From assembly GCA_001275005.1 (NCBI GenBank), contig JWZX01003357.1, positions 1-39,596 of the forward strand: 39,596 nt of DNA, read 5' to 3'. The stretch is from Chrysochromulina tobinii (lineage: Eukaryota; Haptophyta; Prymnesiales; Chrysochromulinaceae). The notes under the pieces are model-generated. The model was not told where the DNA came from. It saw only the letters and a program-made list of their open reading frames with translations, and did not search any database. A program made the translations under genes and the position numbers. Of the stretch, positions 9,701 through 15,267 are shown one piece after another; within the stretch, counting starts at the first letter, position 1, and each line of letters begins with the position of its first letter.

Positions 9701-10847
9701 ACGCGCCAAAGCCGCGTGAGAAGCTGCGGCTGAGAAGGTGCTCCAGGCTCTTGCGCATCGCACCGCGCTTGGCCATAAGCTCCTCGCGATTCCACAACCA
9801 CGCAGTCAAGGCCCGGGCGAGCACGCGCCTTAGATCGTGGCCCAAGCTCCTGCGCCTCAACTCACGCTCCACTGCAAGCCAGCGCCAGATCCACGCTGTC
9901 CAGCCCCGAGCGAGCTTGGAGGGAGACATGAAAGTCGCACCCTTGCGTAGCAGCTGCAGTAACAACGCGCGCTCAGCCGCCATCTCAATCCACGTGCCGA
10001 AGCCGCGTGACAGGCTGCGGTTGAGGAGGTGGCTCAGGCCCTTGCGCATCAACTCGCGCATCGCGGAGAGGTACTCCCAGCGCCAAACCCAAGCCGTGCA
10101 GCCCCGAGCGAGCTCACGTCTGAGCAGATGGCCCAGGCCCCTGCGCATCAACTCGCGCTCTGCTTTAAGATCCTCCCAGCGCCAAGTCCACGCCGTCCAG
10201 CCCCGAGCGAGCTCGCTGTTGAATGAGTACAGCAGCGCCTTCGACATCGGGTCGAAAAACAAGTAGCTCAGAGCACTCGTTCTCCCTTGGGCGCGCTCGG
10301 GCGCCCGTGGCGCACTTGATCCCCCCTGGGCACTTTGCGGTCGCAACGGGGTCGCCGCGATATTCTCGCTAAGGTCCGTCTGTTGCAGGGGCGCCCGTGC
10401 GGTGCGATCTTGTACCGGATCCTCCGCAAAAATCCCGGGCGTATCCAACTGCAGCGGCGCATCGTGTGTCACGTAGCTCAGATCGAAAGGGACTTCGAAC
10501 GGAACAAACGAAGGGATATGGTGAGCAAATGCGGAGGCGACGTCGACCAGGACTCGGGCCGTTTCGATTGCATCGAGCCATTCGCGTATTGGGAGCTCTC
10601 CGACCGAACTTCGGAACCACACAGAGCGCTCCACATTTTTCAGCACAAGTACCTCACCAACGATTGATGCCGAGCTGCTTCCATCCAGGAGGAAGTAGCA
10701 CTTGCGTTGCCGCGCCCTCCAGAACAGAAACGCTGCGTTGCCGTTGCACCTCGGAATGAGCGTGATCTGGCGCGCGTTCCACGTTTTGAGATACTCACTG
10801 CGCTTGAGCAATATGCCAGTGAGCATTGGCCCCAAGCCAACCTCCAT
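1..10847 (-). CDS. Giant PH-domain and tryptophan-repeat membrane protein (3' end outside window)
   Basis: The minus-strand frame whose codons begin at positions congruent to 2 mod 3 is open from a TGA at 10875-10877 to the left edge: 3,615 codons from the ATG at 10847, no stop. Residues about 10-100 look like a PH domain (starts GILLKRSEYLKTWNARQ, ends with WLDAIE). After a linker, residues about 198-1,673 hold about 45 repeats of 33-34 residues centred on [RL]G[FW]xxW with basic helices between. Then come a membrane segment (about 1,745-1,765), an alanine-rich coiled coil, a second membrane segment (about 2,106-2,127), more coiled coil, and about 37 further repeats. The F/W-xx-W spacing resembles Sfi1-type centrin-binding repeats; that is inference. 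Exact function is unknown. The start is the first ATG after the upstream stop. The gene could have further exons beyond the left edge. Confidence 0.88.
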   Translation of the reverse strand, partial: MEVGLGPMLTGILLKRSEYLKTWNARQITLIPRCNGNAAFLFWRARQRKCYFLLDGSSSASIVGEVLVLKNVERSVWFRSSVGELPIREWLDAIETARVLVDVASAFAHHIPSFVPFEVPFDLSYVTHDAPLQLDTPGIFAEDPVQDRTARAPLQQTDLSENIAATPLRPQSAQGGSSAPRAPERAQGRTSALSYLFFDPMSKALLYSFNSELARGWTAWTWRWEDLKAERELMRRGLGHLLRRELARGCTAWVWRWEYLSAMRELMRKGLSHLLNRSLSRGFGTWIEMAAERALLLQLLRKGATFMSPSKLARGWTAWIWRWLAVERELRRRSLGHDLRRVLARALTAWLWNREELMAKRGAMRKSLEHLLSRSFSRGFGAWSEMAVERSAFLQLLREGLRIRLKRKLAFGFVSWVQARAPRDMSAAVLFFKNEYVPRLLTWRGWTAWHETWADRAAALARMLLSMNHLLSRSLSCGFGVWMQMVAVRRELSRSWVAWVKMREDRNNLMRKLRRASLGARLKEMYFVNRKLARGWVAWRRWLVVLEPMVRALRYSMKRSLVRGWAEWLSTWEAAEANRELIFINFELARGWAQWRSVWKAVKENCEMTRKSHRHVLSRSLSRGLGAWSKAAIELQELVQKLREGLIVMTNRRLALGFGGWRAALAPRGDPMSKVLPYLSNRLVARGLTAWLWNREELMAKRGAMRKSLEHLLSRSFSRGFGAWSEMAVERSAFLQLLREGLRIRLKRKLAFGFISWVQARAPRDMSAAVLFFKNEYVPRLLAWRGWTAWHEKWADRVATLARMLSSMGHMSLCKLSFSFCAWKERAAEHAEFLQLLNKGVSFVLNKQAALQFAAQRSLSAVRTPEQLSPLRTIPYRRKWWQTQAHDFRGLARGWARWRSVWKAVKENCEMTRKSLGHVLSRSLSRGLGAWSKAAIELQELVQKLREGLIVMTNRRLALGFAVWREALAPRGDQISKSYLRISKQYLSNRSVASGWTVWYAYVALNQRYQVEVEEPLRRAIKSMSLQSLRAAMNTWVAMSEARQRNQQALLSAASAFRGDGMRKAWNGWLGLLHDRQVMASAVNCMSLRLQRAGFASWVSATEVSVTKQQLRSTLSSLSPAKRSMRKAIKSWSEFAKEALQSVRCATAALRMSETRGAFGTWHEHVCSESERDAAMRRAAASMLQSSMRASLNTWMSYAEEHAEASRVLAGALSSLQPEGRAMRSALDTWVNITMRQRSTAVSVSALIRLRGLRTWHKNWKKITAMRRSIRRSLSHLLNHSLSRGFCAWVEMAADCTAIIQLLRKSMSFMVNHNYELLSGWLAWVQLSAARAEFMRKLRKAATFIEVYFVNRDMVRGWVRWRRWQAEIEATREFMHKVLSHLVNRELSRGWTKWQTRSSVCGAMREFMRKSLRFLFNCGLSRGWITWIKQWALCRAQRESMRKSLGYLRGQKMKHGWNRWQIQRDDNYWWRACLEQALRKASFMRYRQLAIGFAAWHLSVEQAQRFVAQAGQLSIALTRLMSQELSRAWSAWHSASATLARNKAVIRRGLSHMLNRGLSVGWGAWSEMAAGRSAYLQTLRRALIRLANHKLLLGFACWLAASGHFKVQSALMLKSLVYLRNHKRSFRFVTWVQAAAARAARLTEGLGIMSRALLHFEHRRLARCLTSWRHTTADLATMRIDDEEPQWLHEAQNVLEQTSSAGSPVPFSPSPLPFSPSPLLQSPSPLPARRLLLQEGVGSAFEHVSVRTTLGAVFALMLMLVAVTLALIPRHAKQDLPTSLPPLGYMSLPISVANSLPSARSALGLAEATTAATAAATLAAHDAASAAHISELADVRAQLGAAHEAEAAHKDASAVARERLDAAQAAVRNLSERLASAEAAAAAKFEAAEAAAAAKLEATEAEAAAKLKAAEAAADAKLEVAVVEAQQAARAELEAAVAAATVRASQVAAAAAAEEDAAVAARWAEAQATAVAAAVAEAAVAQAAAVAAAVAATREQALGDHQRAVQSAVQVAVEEAKVEAAAKAATALETQRQKLEASEASLVVLRLSLAEATKAAERAVAEKAVAERATAAERAAADKAEAERAVLEQALDEVVPSELAARQLRDRALLVVTSTLLAIAALITIWSLRSWRRDQSLAASKAVAAQCSLETLLETMRALENEMAGARRVADEELHAARQELSIARRVADEETSAIRRGADEETSAIRRTSEDQLSRMRGKVRTLEERIETLVQTVRAKEVAADASARQLQVAVAAAREESLAAAVAQAGAAVASAAQVERTALAAELEVFARALQQQAMAATAAAQASSAERSQSGPETSAASMAVEENEAPELLREGADSMPKKQPEPCYAAQRSLPTSRRADPRSRALSYLISRGLSRGFNAWSQMVAERSAIIQMMRNSMSFMVNHNYELLSGWVNWIQISAARAEFMRKLRKAATFIEKYFVNRDMARGWVRWRRWQTEFEATREVMHKVLSHLVNRELSRGWTKWQTMVRSEADMRQGQNHFMNRGLSAGWGAWSEMVAERSAYLQTVRKVTRYMMYRQLAIGFAGLHLSVEQAQRFVAQADQLSIALTRLMSQELSRAWAAWLSIWVEFELRRESMYKSLGYVRFRVLSFRWSVWIKSAVDRAVIIRELRKRISFMINRRAALAFAFWVSSNEHVQHRSAQACQISKALLLWVRRELSRGWSALYVMSGTLVLYKTLLRRGLSHFSNRELSFAFSMWSEMTAERTVFLQSLRKFGSRLTNQTLALGFAGWSTAVAQLDAKRRSIHKSLGYFLHLELTHAICVWFEIAAERASSKKTLRKVISRLRSRELALCVKKWREASDSSHAYIDAFSRAAIFVRRLVNQAVSRGFESWAAAWLESVRRRKLGLRVVKLLMSESIARVWRAWSERAFGRADRLEAEQRCVRSLVTRHLATGWRIWAEIASEQSRQLKLLRKVVSRLAKGKLALGFTCWCAAFSQLDAKRESMRKSVGYLLNRELSRAWGVWADLMIERAEVIRKLCKGASFMSNRKLANSFAGWLSSNSDAKLLATKAGRLSKALLRLLHWELSRAWSAWYVRSLTLTRKKAVLRRGLSHLLNRSLSYGLRTWSEKAAEHAASLQKLRRGAARLRSHELALCMTRWVEAASVSRVLRLGRECLRSLTSQSIVRAWRSLDEFARSRAQRLHALRVCVHAWMLRHLGSGWRAWAEKKDDHSRQLQLLRRGVVHLHSREVALCFSSWRDAAASAQSCVDLLAKCSIVVRRLMSRAASRGFESWAAAWLELVRRRELGLRVVRLLMSESIARAWRAWSERAFGRADRLEATRVCARALLTRHLARVWRSWADMMREKSLQLMHMAKVVSRLANRKLGLGFGGWVAAVAPREDSTSKALLYFVNREMARGWVSWHTRWAVLSARRESMRKSVGYLLNRELSQAWGAWVEMSAERAEVIRTLRKGASFIMSRALALGFAGWRASNASCDDPMPRALSYLISRELVRGWNSWAEVAKIGRDRHALLRGLSHLLNLKLARGWRTWVERAVEGAEVLRKLRKGARFVINRHVAVAFAGWLFATEGAKLRAAQARQRLKVLKHLINRELSRCWSTWYLSSAELARTKAVLRRGLSHLLNRSLSYGL
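3850..5625 (-). other. Membrane-coil-membrane cassette inside the giant gene
   Basis: Between the two repeat arrays the frame loses the tryptophan repeat. A hydrophobic run (AVFALMLMLVAVTLALIP) lies at about 5540-5612. It is followed by about 340 residues rich in Ala, Glu, Lys, Arg and Gln (4530-5490), including four near-identical units of the type AAAKLEAAEAEA at about 5105-5220. A second hydrophobic run (RALLVVTSTLLAIAALITIW) lies at about 4465-4530, then a coiled coil with IRR(G/T)xDEETSA repeats at 4210-4320. Two membrane passes would place both repeat arrays on the same side and the alanine-rich coil on the other. The topology is inferred from hydrophobicity only. Confidence 0.7.
5830..10255 (-). 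repeat. Tryptophan-repeat array 1 (about 45 units)
   Basis: In-frame protein repeat with a period near 100 bases (33-34 residues). Typical cores read RGWTAW, RGFGAW, LGFGGW and RGWVRW, each preceded by a basic helix such as MRKGLSHLLNRSLSRGF. I counted 45 cores from about 10190 down to about 5840. Some units are degenerate, for example AAMNTW near 7740 and LQFAAQ near 8280. The section 7,060-7,760 is the most diverged, with S/N before the conserved tryptophan. Confidence 0.85.
8443..8812 (-). repeat. Internal duplication, copy matching 9466-9812
   Basis: About 350 bases here are almost identical to about 9466-9812, at an offset of 1,023 bases (341 codons). Only scattered differences are visible, for example gagatgaacc versus gagacgaacc. 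The copied block covers three to four tryptophan repeats. A second near-identical pair is 7965-8160 with about 8874-9069, offset 909 bases (303 codons). Both offsets are multiples of three, so the frame is kept. Confidence 0.85.
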
Positions 10848-11330
10848 ACCTAATGGGCGGCCGATTGACGAAGGTCAAAGGCCGCCCAGGAGGCCACCGT
10901 CGGACGGTGAGGCGCGCTGAAAGGGGGAAGAGCACAAGTTTCGTGGCAATCACAAGTTTCTGGCTGATATGACGCGCTGCGAAAGCACGAAGGGCGATCT
11001 AGCACGACAGCACAACTCCTTCGGCAGCTAGCTTTAGGAAGCTAATTTAGTACGGTGCAGTAAAATGCCGCTTGACCCCAACAGTTAAGCCATCTATTCA
11101 CTGCATATTCATACTTGCAATTCATACTTGCCACCTCCTGTGTTCGAGGAGGCCGCAAGCGGTGACAGGGCTCGGCAGCGGCGTCCAGCAAGGCAAAGGC
11201 GGGCGCGCTCCGGTACCAATCCAACCCGGCGACAAACGCCTCAACGGCACTGCTGCCCGCACACGCAAAGCCGCCTTGCATCTGCGTCGCGAAACCATGG
11301 CGACAACACAAACCTTATTGCCTTGCTGAC
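10848..11330. promoter_or_regulatory. Divergent intergenic region between giant gene and methyltransferase
   Basis: This stretch separates the minus-strand start of the PH/tryptophan-repeat gene from the plus-strand methyltransferase, so promoters for both should lie here. I see no clear TATA box or other core motif. The only recognisable item is a copy of the AATGCCGCTTGACCCC repeat at 11064-11090. No convincing coding potential. Confidence 0.4.
11064..11090 (+). repeat. Dispersed short repeat, copy 1
   Basis: The core AATGCCGCTTGACCCC is followed by CAACAGTTAAGC. The copy at 18748-18774 matches this with a single mismatch (CAACGGTTAAGC), and 14073-14088 carries the identical 16-base core. 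All three lie in intergenic DNA on the plus strand. Confidence 0.75.
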
Positions 11331-12446
11331 ATGCTAAAGTCGGACTTGGGTCATGTTGGTGCCCATCGGGGACTTGCGTGTGATCCCTGTCTCGATTCGT
11401 TTATTTCCGAGAGCAGGCCGTGGCATCCGGCAGGGTGTGCCATCAGCATGGCGATCGCTCGCACCGAATCTGCGTGGCTAACACGCGCTTTTCATCAAGT
11501 GAACGACGTGTGGAAGGTCGTCACATTCGGCCTCCCGCTGCATTCGCTCTCGACCAGCCTGCGAGTCGGAGGGCGCGTGCTGCATCTGCGGCAGTGGTCA
11601 GGCAGCAAGGTCGGCTCAGGCGGTTTCCTATGGGGGGCGTCGCGTCGGCTCGTCGGTTACATGGAAGCTCACGGCGACGGCAGCCCGGCGCTTCCACCCT
11701 CCGCCGACGGCAGCTCCCCAGGCGCGCCGGCCGTGGCGTCGCGCCCTCTGTGGGGCTTGAAGCTGCTCGAGCTTGGTTCTGGCACGGGAGGCGCGGGCAT
11801 CGCCGCTGCCGTCCTTGGAGCACACGTCACCATGACAGACCAGGCCAGTTACGTTTATCCCGGCGGCCCCCAGCGAGAGCAGCCGACCGTTACGCTGTTG
11901 GACCTTGCACGCACCAACGTGGAGCTCAATGCCCCGCTGCTACTCGAGTGTGCCCGCGCGGCGGCCTCGGCCGCCGCGGCACACACCACCGCCGCGAGCG
12001 CACCTGCCGCAGCCGATCCCGCCGATCCCGCTGCTGGGACGGGCCTGCGTCAGCACCCTTCGCCGTTGGACATCGTATCGAGCGTCGTATCGAGCGGCTC
12101 ATCGCCCGCGCCGCTGCTGCCGGTGGTGGCGAAGCTGCTCTGGGGCGATGCGGCCGATCTAGCCGGGCTGCCTCATCCCAAGTACGACATCATTGCCGGC
12201 GCGGACGTGCTACTCTTTGTAGACGCGCACGAGGGCCTCTTACGCACGCTCGAGCAGCTGGCGAGCGCGACGACCGTGGTGCTCATCGAGCACACGGACC
12301 GGGGCAAGGAGGCGCACGAGTACCCGTGCGACCTGCTCCTCTTCCTCAAGCGTGTGGCCGCCGAGGGGCGCTGGAAGCCCACGGTCGTGCGCGACAGCGG
12401 TCGTCACATCACCATTCGTATGGTCCACGTGGACGCGCCGTGGTGA
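11331..12446 (+). CDS. METTL21-like protein-lysine methyltransferase
   Basis: A 371-residue seven-beta-strand methyltransferase of the Methyltransf_16 type (METTL21/FAM86 group), which transfers methyl from S-adenosylmethionine to lysine on partner proteins. Visible features: the pre-core GGFLWGASRRLVGYME, the SAM-binding motif LELGSGTGGAG at about residues 145-155, the acidic end of strand 2 (VTMTDQ), and the post-I region YDIIAGADVLLF with VVLIEHTDRG near the C terminus. An Ala/Pro-rich insert at about 205-240 interrupts the core. The ATG at 11448 (332 residues, starting MAIARTESAW) is an equally plausible start, since the first 39 residues show no conserved feature. The substrate cannot be read from sequence. 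The last ten codons lie in a 29-base sequence repeated just downstream. Confidence 0.8.
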   Translation: MLKSDLGHVGAHRGLACDPCLDSFISESRPWHPAGCAISMAIARTESAWLTRAFHQVNDVWKVVTFGLPLHSLSTSLRVGGRVLHLRQWSGSKVGSGGFLWGASRRLVGYMEAHGDGSPALPPSADGSSPGAPAVASRPLWGLKLLELGSGTGGAGIAAAVLGAHVTMTDQASYVYPGGPQREQPTVTLLDLARTNVELNAPLLLECARAAASAAAAHTTAASAPAAADPADPAAGTGLRQHPSPLDIVSSVVSSGSSPAPLLPVVAKLLWGDAADLAGLPHPKYDIIAGADVLLFVDAHEGLLRTLEQLASATTVVLIEHTDRGKEAHEYPCDLLLFLKRVAAEGRWKPTVVRDSGRHITIRMVHVDAPW

Positions 12447-12502
12447 GCACTGGCATGCGGGACAGGATTGGTACGTCACATCACCATTCGTATGGTCCAC
12501 GT
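12402..12502 (+). repeat. 29-base direct repeat across the methyltransferase stop codon
   Basis: The 29 bases at 12402-12430, inside the last codons of the methyltransferase, recur exactly at 12474-12502, 72 bases on and beyond the TGA. The repeat begins CGTCACATCACCATTCG. This looks like a local duplication of the gene's 3' end. Confidence 0.9.
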
Positions 12503-13143
12503 CTGAAAGCTCGTGCGAGCCCACTTCATGGAACATGCAAAATGATCGGCCACCGCCACCGCCTCTTGTCCGCTCGTCAAGGAGATAAGTCGTCCGTCCG
12601 TCCCGCACGGAAGACCGCAGTCCACCGGTGACAGGGACTCAGTCCGGGGCATGGTCCGGGGTCAGGGACGGAGCACAGGCGAGGTACCGGTGCAGCGCGG
12701 GTCCGGTCTTCCTGCTCGCGCGGATCTCTTAGCAACCCACCGGGGAAAACTCCCGTCCGACTGAGTGAGTCGCCGACTGGCCCAGCGGGTCTCCCCGAGC
12801 GGAGCAGCATCCTGCTAGTGTTGGTACTTCGTTGTTGTTCCCGCTTCCCGGTGGAGCTATCCGATCTGTTAATTCATGTGTTAATTATAGTAACAGTGAC
12901 GGGCGGCCTAGGGAGACGGGTGCACTGGAATACACACGGCACCCTTGCACACTTTCCAATAGCAATACGAGCTGCGGAGACGGCTGGTGCAAAATACACA
13001 CGGCACCCTTGCACATTTTCGAAGCACGAGCTGGCAAAAGGCTACCTGCAGCTCACGCCGCGAGTGCGGTCCCGCGGTCCCGAGCGGTCCCAAGCGCTCA
13101 CGAACGAAGCCATGGAGCTGCCCTCTCAAGTGATGAATCGATA
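12503..13143. other. Intergenic region with an imperfect tandem repeat
   Basis: No supported gene. An imperfect tandem repeat with a period of about 65 bases occupies about 12913-13020: each unit has GAGACGG, then TGCA, then ACACACGGCACCCTTGCACA followed by TTTC. The remainder is unremarkable GC-rich DNA between a plus-strand gene and the end of a minus-strand gene. Confidence 0.6.
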
Positions 13144-13230
13144 ATCGAGGCGCTCGCCACCATCGAGTAGTAGCGGGCGCGCCATCATTCTTCTCGTCCT
13201 CCGGGAAGCCCCAGATGCCATCAGCGTATG
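13144..13230 (-). pseudogene. Broken partial copy of the U-box/Sel1 gene 3' region
   Basis: About 87 bases closely match 13309-13391, which encodes part of the last Sel1 repeat of the neighbouring gene (AYAGGLCGFPEDEK region). The copy reads AYADGIWGFPEDEK and then loses frame through a 3-base insertion and a 1-base insertion relative to the intact copy. It lies directly beyond the real stop codon, so it is a local duplication remnant without a promoter or start of its own. Confidence 0.8.
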
Positions 13231-13242
13231 CCATTCACCAAA

Positions 13243-14022
13243 TCAAGCTGCCGGGTGCTCACGCAGCCATGTGGCTGCTCCCCCTTTGGCGAAGTCGGAG
13301 CAATCATCGATCGAGGCGCTCGCCACCATCGAGTAGTAGCGGCGCGCCATCTTCTCGTCCTCCGGGAAGCCACAGAGGCCACCAGCGTATGCGTTTCCCA
13401 TAAGGTAGCACGCGTTTTTGCTGCCGCGTCCGGCAGCCTCGCTCATCAGCGTAGCGCCACGCGCAAGGCACTTTGGCACGCCAATCCCCTCCAAGTAGCA
13501 CATGGAAAAGCCGGCAGTCGCACATGAATCCCCAGCCTCGTGGCTCTTCTCGAACCACTCGAACGCCTTGGCATCGTCCTTTGCGAGGCCCTTCTGACCA
13601 AGCTTGTACCAAGCTCCCAGGATGTACATCGCCACGCCATCACCAGCCTCGGCCTTACGCCGCACCTCCGCCACCTTCTCCTCCTCCTCCAGCTTCAGCT
13701 TCCACGCGTCCACCTTGTCACCCGTGAGAGCGCCCGAGCTGACCATCGCGCGGATCATGTTCTTGACCCGCAGCGCCGGCAGCAGCTTCGTGCCCATCGC
13801 CAAGTTCGTCACCGGGCTCTTGTGCTGCTTCTCGAGCCACTCCTCGATGGCCGAGCGCTCGTACACGTTGCCGTCCTCCGCCGTGACGGGGTCGACGGGG
13901 AGCGACCAGGTGATGGGGCAGACGAGCTCGGCAAAGGCCTCCTCGGTGGCGCTCTTGTGTCGGCGCAGCTGCACCGTCTCGTCCTCGGCCTCGGCAGCCT
14001 CGCGGCCGCGCTTGGGCGGCAT
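13243..14022 (-). CDS. U-box ubiquitin ligase with Sel1-like repeats
   Basis: 259 residues. Residues about 33-105 form a U-box (ELVCPITWSLPVDPVTAEDG, then YERSAIEEWL and the SPVTN motif), the zinc-free RING-like fold that recruits E2 enzymes. A charged helix follows (about 115-140), then Sel1/TPR-like repeats at about 142-235 with signatures GDGVAMYILGAWYKLG, AFEWFEKSHEAGD and CYLMGNAYAGG. Sel1 repeats usually bind partner proteins, so this is probably a soluble E3 ligase with a short substrate-binding array. An N-terminal stretch KRGREAAEAEDE could be a nuclear signal. The ATG is the first in frame. A degenerate duplicate of its 3' end lies immediately downstream. Confidence 0.88.
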   Translation of the reverse strand: MPPKRGREAAEAEDETVQLRRHKSATEEAFAELVCPITWSLPVDPVTAEDGNVYERSAIEEWLEKQHKSPVTNLAMGTKLLPALRVKNMIRAMVSSGALTGDKVDAWKLKLEEEEKVAEVRRKAEAGDGVAMYILGAWYKLGQKGLAKDDAKAFEWFEKSHEAGDSCATAGFSMCYLEGIGVPKCLARGATLMSEAAGRGSKNACYLMGNAYAGGLCGFPEDEKMARRYYSMVASASIDDCSDFAKGGAATWLREHPAA

Positions 14023-14072
14023 GGCGACGCTGTTACGCGTGGTTGACGGGCCCTTTTCCTCTCGCGGGCTGG

Positions 14073-14088
14073 AATGCCGCTTGACCCC
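14073..14088 (+). repeat. Dispersed short repeat, copy 2 (core only)
   Basis: Identical 16-base core AATGCCGCTTGACCCC; the CAAC(A/G)GTTAAGC extension of the other two copies is replaced by TTCGGTAAAAAG, which leads into an inverted-repeat element. It is 50 bases upstream of the U-box gene start, on the opposite strand. Confidence 0.75.
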
Positions 14089-14094
14089 TTCGGT

Positions 14095-14116
14095 AAAAAG
14101 ACACCGGGGGGAGCCG
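14095..14116 (+). repeat. ACACCGGGG inverted-repeat family, left copy
   Basis: AGACACCGGGGGGAGCCG at 14099-14116 is identical to 16304-16321 and is the reverse complement, with small changes, of the sequence at 15017-15041. Together with the latter it brackets the open frame at 14097-14855 in the manner of terminal inverted repeats. The bases CCCC-TT-CGGT and ACCGGGG around it can also pair as a local hairpin. Confidence 0.7.
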
Positions 14117-14855
14117 GGACATCAACGACGCCAACAACACCGCCCGCCACAACTCCACCCTCTACGCCACCTACCACGCCATCAAAGCCGTCATCCCCCC
14201 AGCCGCGCCACCCGCCCCCGTCGTGCTCTGCGACCGCGGCGACGGCTCCCCCGCGTCGAAGGAGACCGCGCGGCAGCGCTGGGCCCACGTGAACGCGGGG
14301 CACGTGCCCGACATCGCCCGCCTCGGCACGCCCCCCCACGCGTACGAGCTCAAGGTGTACACGCCGTACAACCAGACGGTCGCGCTCGGCCTCGGCTCAA
14401 CGCGCAACGGCGGCGCCCCATCCACCGCTGAGGGCCACACCCACGCCTTCGGTTGCACGGAGGAGAACCTCCGCAAGCTCGTGCTCGGCCTCAAGCAGGT
14501 AGGCAGCAGGAGCGACGCGCCCTACGACCGCGCGACCGGCGCCGGCTTCGTCGCCGCGCACAACGGGCAGTACGCCGACGCCCTCTCCAAAGGCGTCGGC
14601 GTCTCCCTACTCGTCGCCGAGACCACAGGTGCGCTCGCAGCCTCATTCATGACCATCCTTCGCCTCCTCGCTCGCCAGACACGCCTCCCCGGCGCCACCG
14701 ACAACACGCGATACGGCGAGGGCCGCGCGTCCCCCCGCAGCTTCCTCACACACCACGTCGCCAACATCTCCACTGCCATCCAAACCGCCGACGCCCAGAC
14801 CATCCTCAACGCCGCCAGTGCGCGCATGCTACGCGTCTCGTTTGGGGTCATGTAA
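14097..14855 (+). CDS. Mobile-element-type ORF with PD-(D/E)XK-like motif (probably incomplete at 5' end)
   Basis: An open frame of 252 codons from the TAA at 14094 to the TAA at 14853. No ATG lies near its beginning, so the 5' part is probably missing or joined by splicing. Reading from 14097 it starts KDTGGSRDINDANNTARHN. At about residues 71-86 it has VPDIARLG followed about ten residues on by YELKVYTPY, the PD...ExK spacing of restriction-endonuclease-like nucleases. The rest (SKGVGVSLLVAETTGALA, then RASPRSFLTHHVANIS) resembles, from memory, C-terminal domains of repetitive element proteins in algal genomes. It may be a retroelement or transposon remnant. Exact family not established. 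Confidence 0.45.
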   Translation, partial: KDTGGSRDINDANNTARHNSTLYATYHAIKAVIPPAAPPAPVVLCDRGDGSPASKETARQRWAHVNAGHVPDIARLGTPPHAYELKVYTPYNQTVALGLGSTRNGGAPSTAEGHTHAFGCTEENLRKLVLGLKQVGSRSDAPYDRATGAGFVAAHNGQYADALSKGVGVSLLVAETTGALAASFMTILRLLARQTRLPGATDNTRYGEGRASPRSFLTHHVANISTAIQTADAQTILNAASARMLRVSFGVM

Positions 14856-15267
14856 GGTGTGTGTATTCTGAGCGGGCAGTAACAGTGCCGTAACACCGGC
14901 TGTCGCGTCTGTCGTGTTAACGTTCACACACCGCGCGCACGGGCGCACCTGTCCGAACCCGGCAAATCGTGTATCGTCTGTGTGATCCCGCTTGTGTCTG
15001 TCCCGTGTGTGTCGCCGGCTTCCCCGGTGTTTTTGAACGGTACCAGCCAACAACACATGTTTTCAATATTTGCATGTTTTTGAATCATCCTACACCGCCG
15101 GTTGAGGAGATTGTAGACTCGAGTGACGCCCGCGGTGCGCGTGTCCGTGAAGCGAGTGTGAACGAGAACGAGGTTTTTCCTTCACGCGTTCGTGATCGCG
15201 TTTGTACGTATTGGTGTGCGGTGACTTGGGATGATACGAGTACATGAACAACTGACGAATCTCACTC
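14856..15267. other. Intergenic region
   Basis: No supported gene. It is rich in short GTGTGTG and CGTGT runs, with one copy of the ACACCGGGG inverted-repeat family at 15017-15041. The promoter of the ankyrin gene should lie in the right half, but no core motif stands out. Confidence 0.5.
15017..15041 (-). repeat. ACACCGGGG inverted-repeat family, right copy
   Basis: The 20 bases CCCCGGTGTTTTTGAACGGT at 15022-15041 recur exactly at 16254-16273. Read on the minus strand they give AAAAACACCGGGGAAGCCGG, closely matching the element at 14095-14116 in opposite orientation. Confidence 0.75.

Noticed and set aside
8227-10266. Long plus-strand frames of 280 and 389 codons (8227-9069, 9097-10266)
   Set aside because: They are antisense to the continuous minus-strand repeat frame and owe their length to its regular codon pattern; their translations are Ser/Arg/Leu mixtures without domains.
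11420-12631. 403-codon plus-strand frame overlapping the methyltransferase
   Set aside because: The translation is arginine-rich and featureless, while the overlapping frame carries clear methyltransferase motifs.
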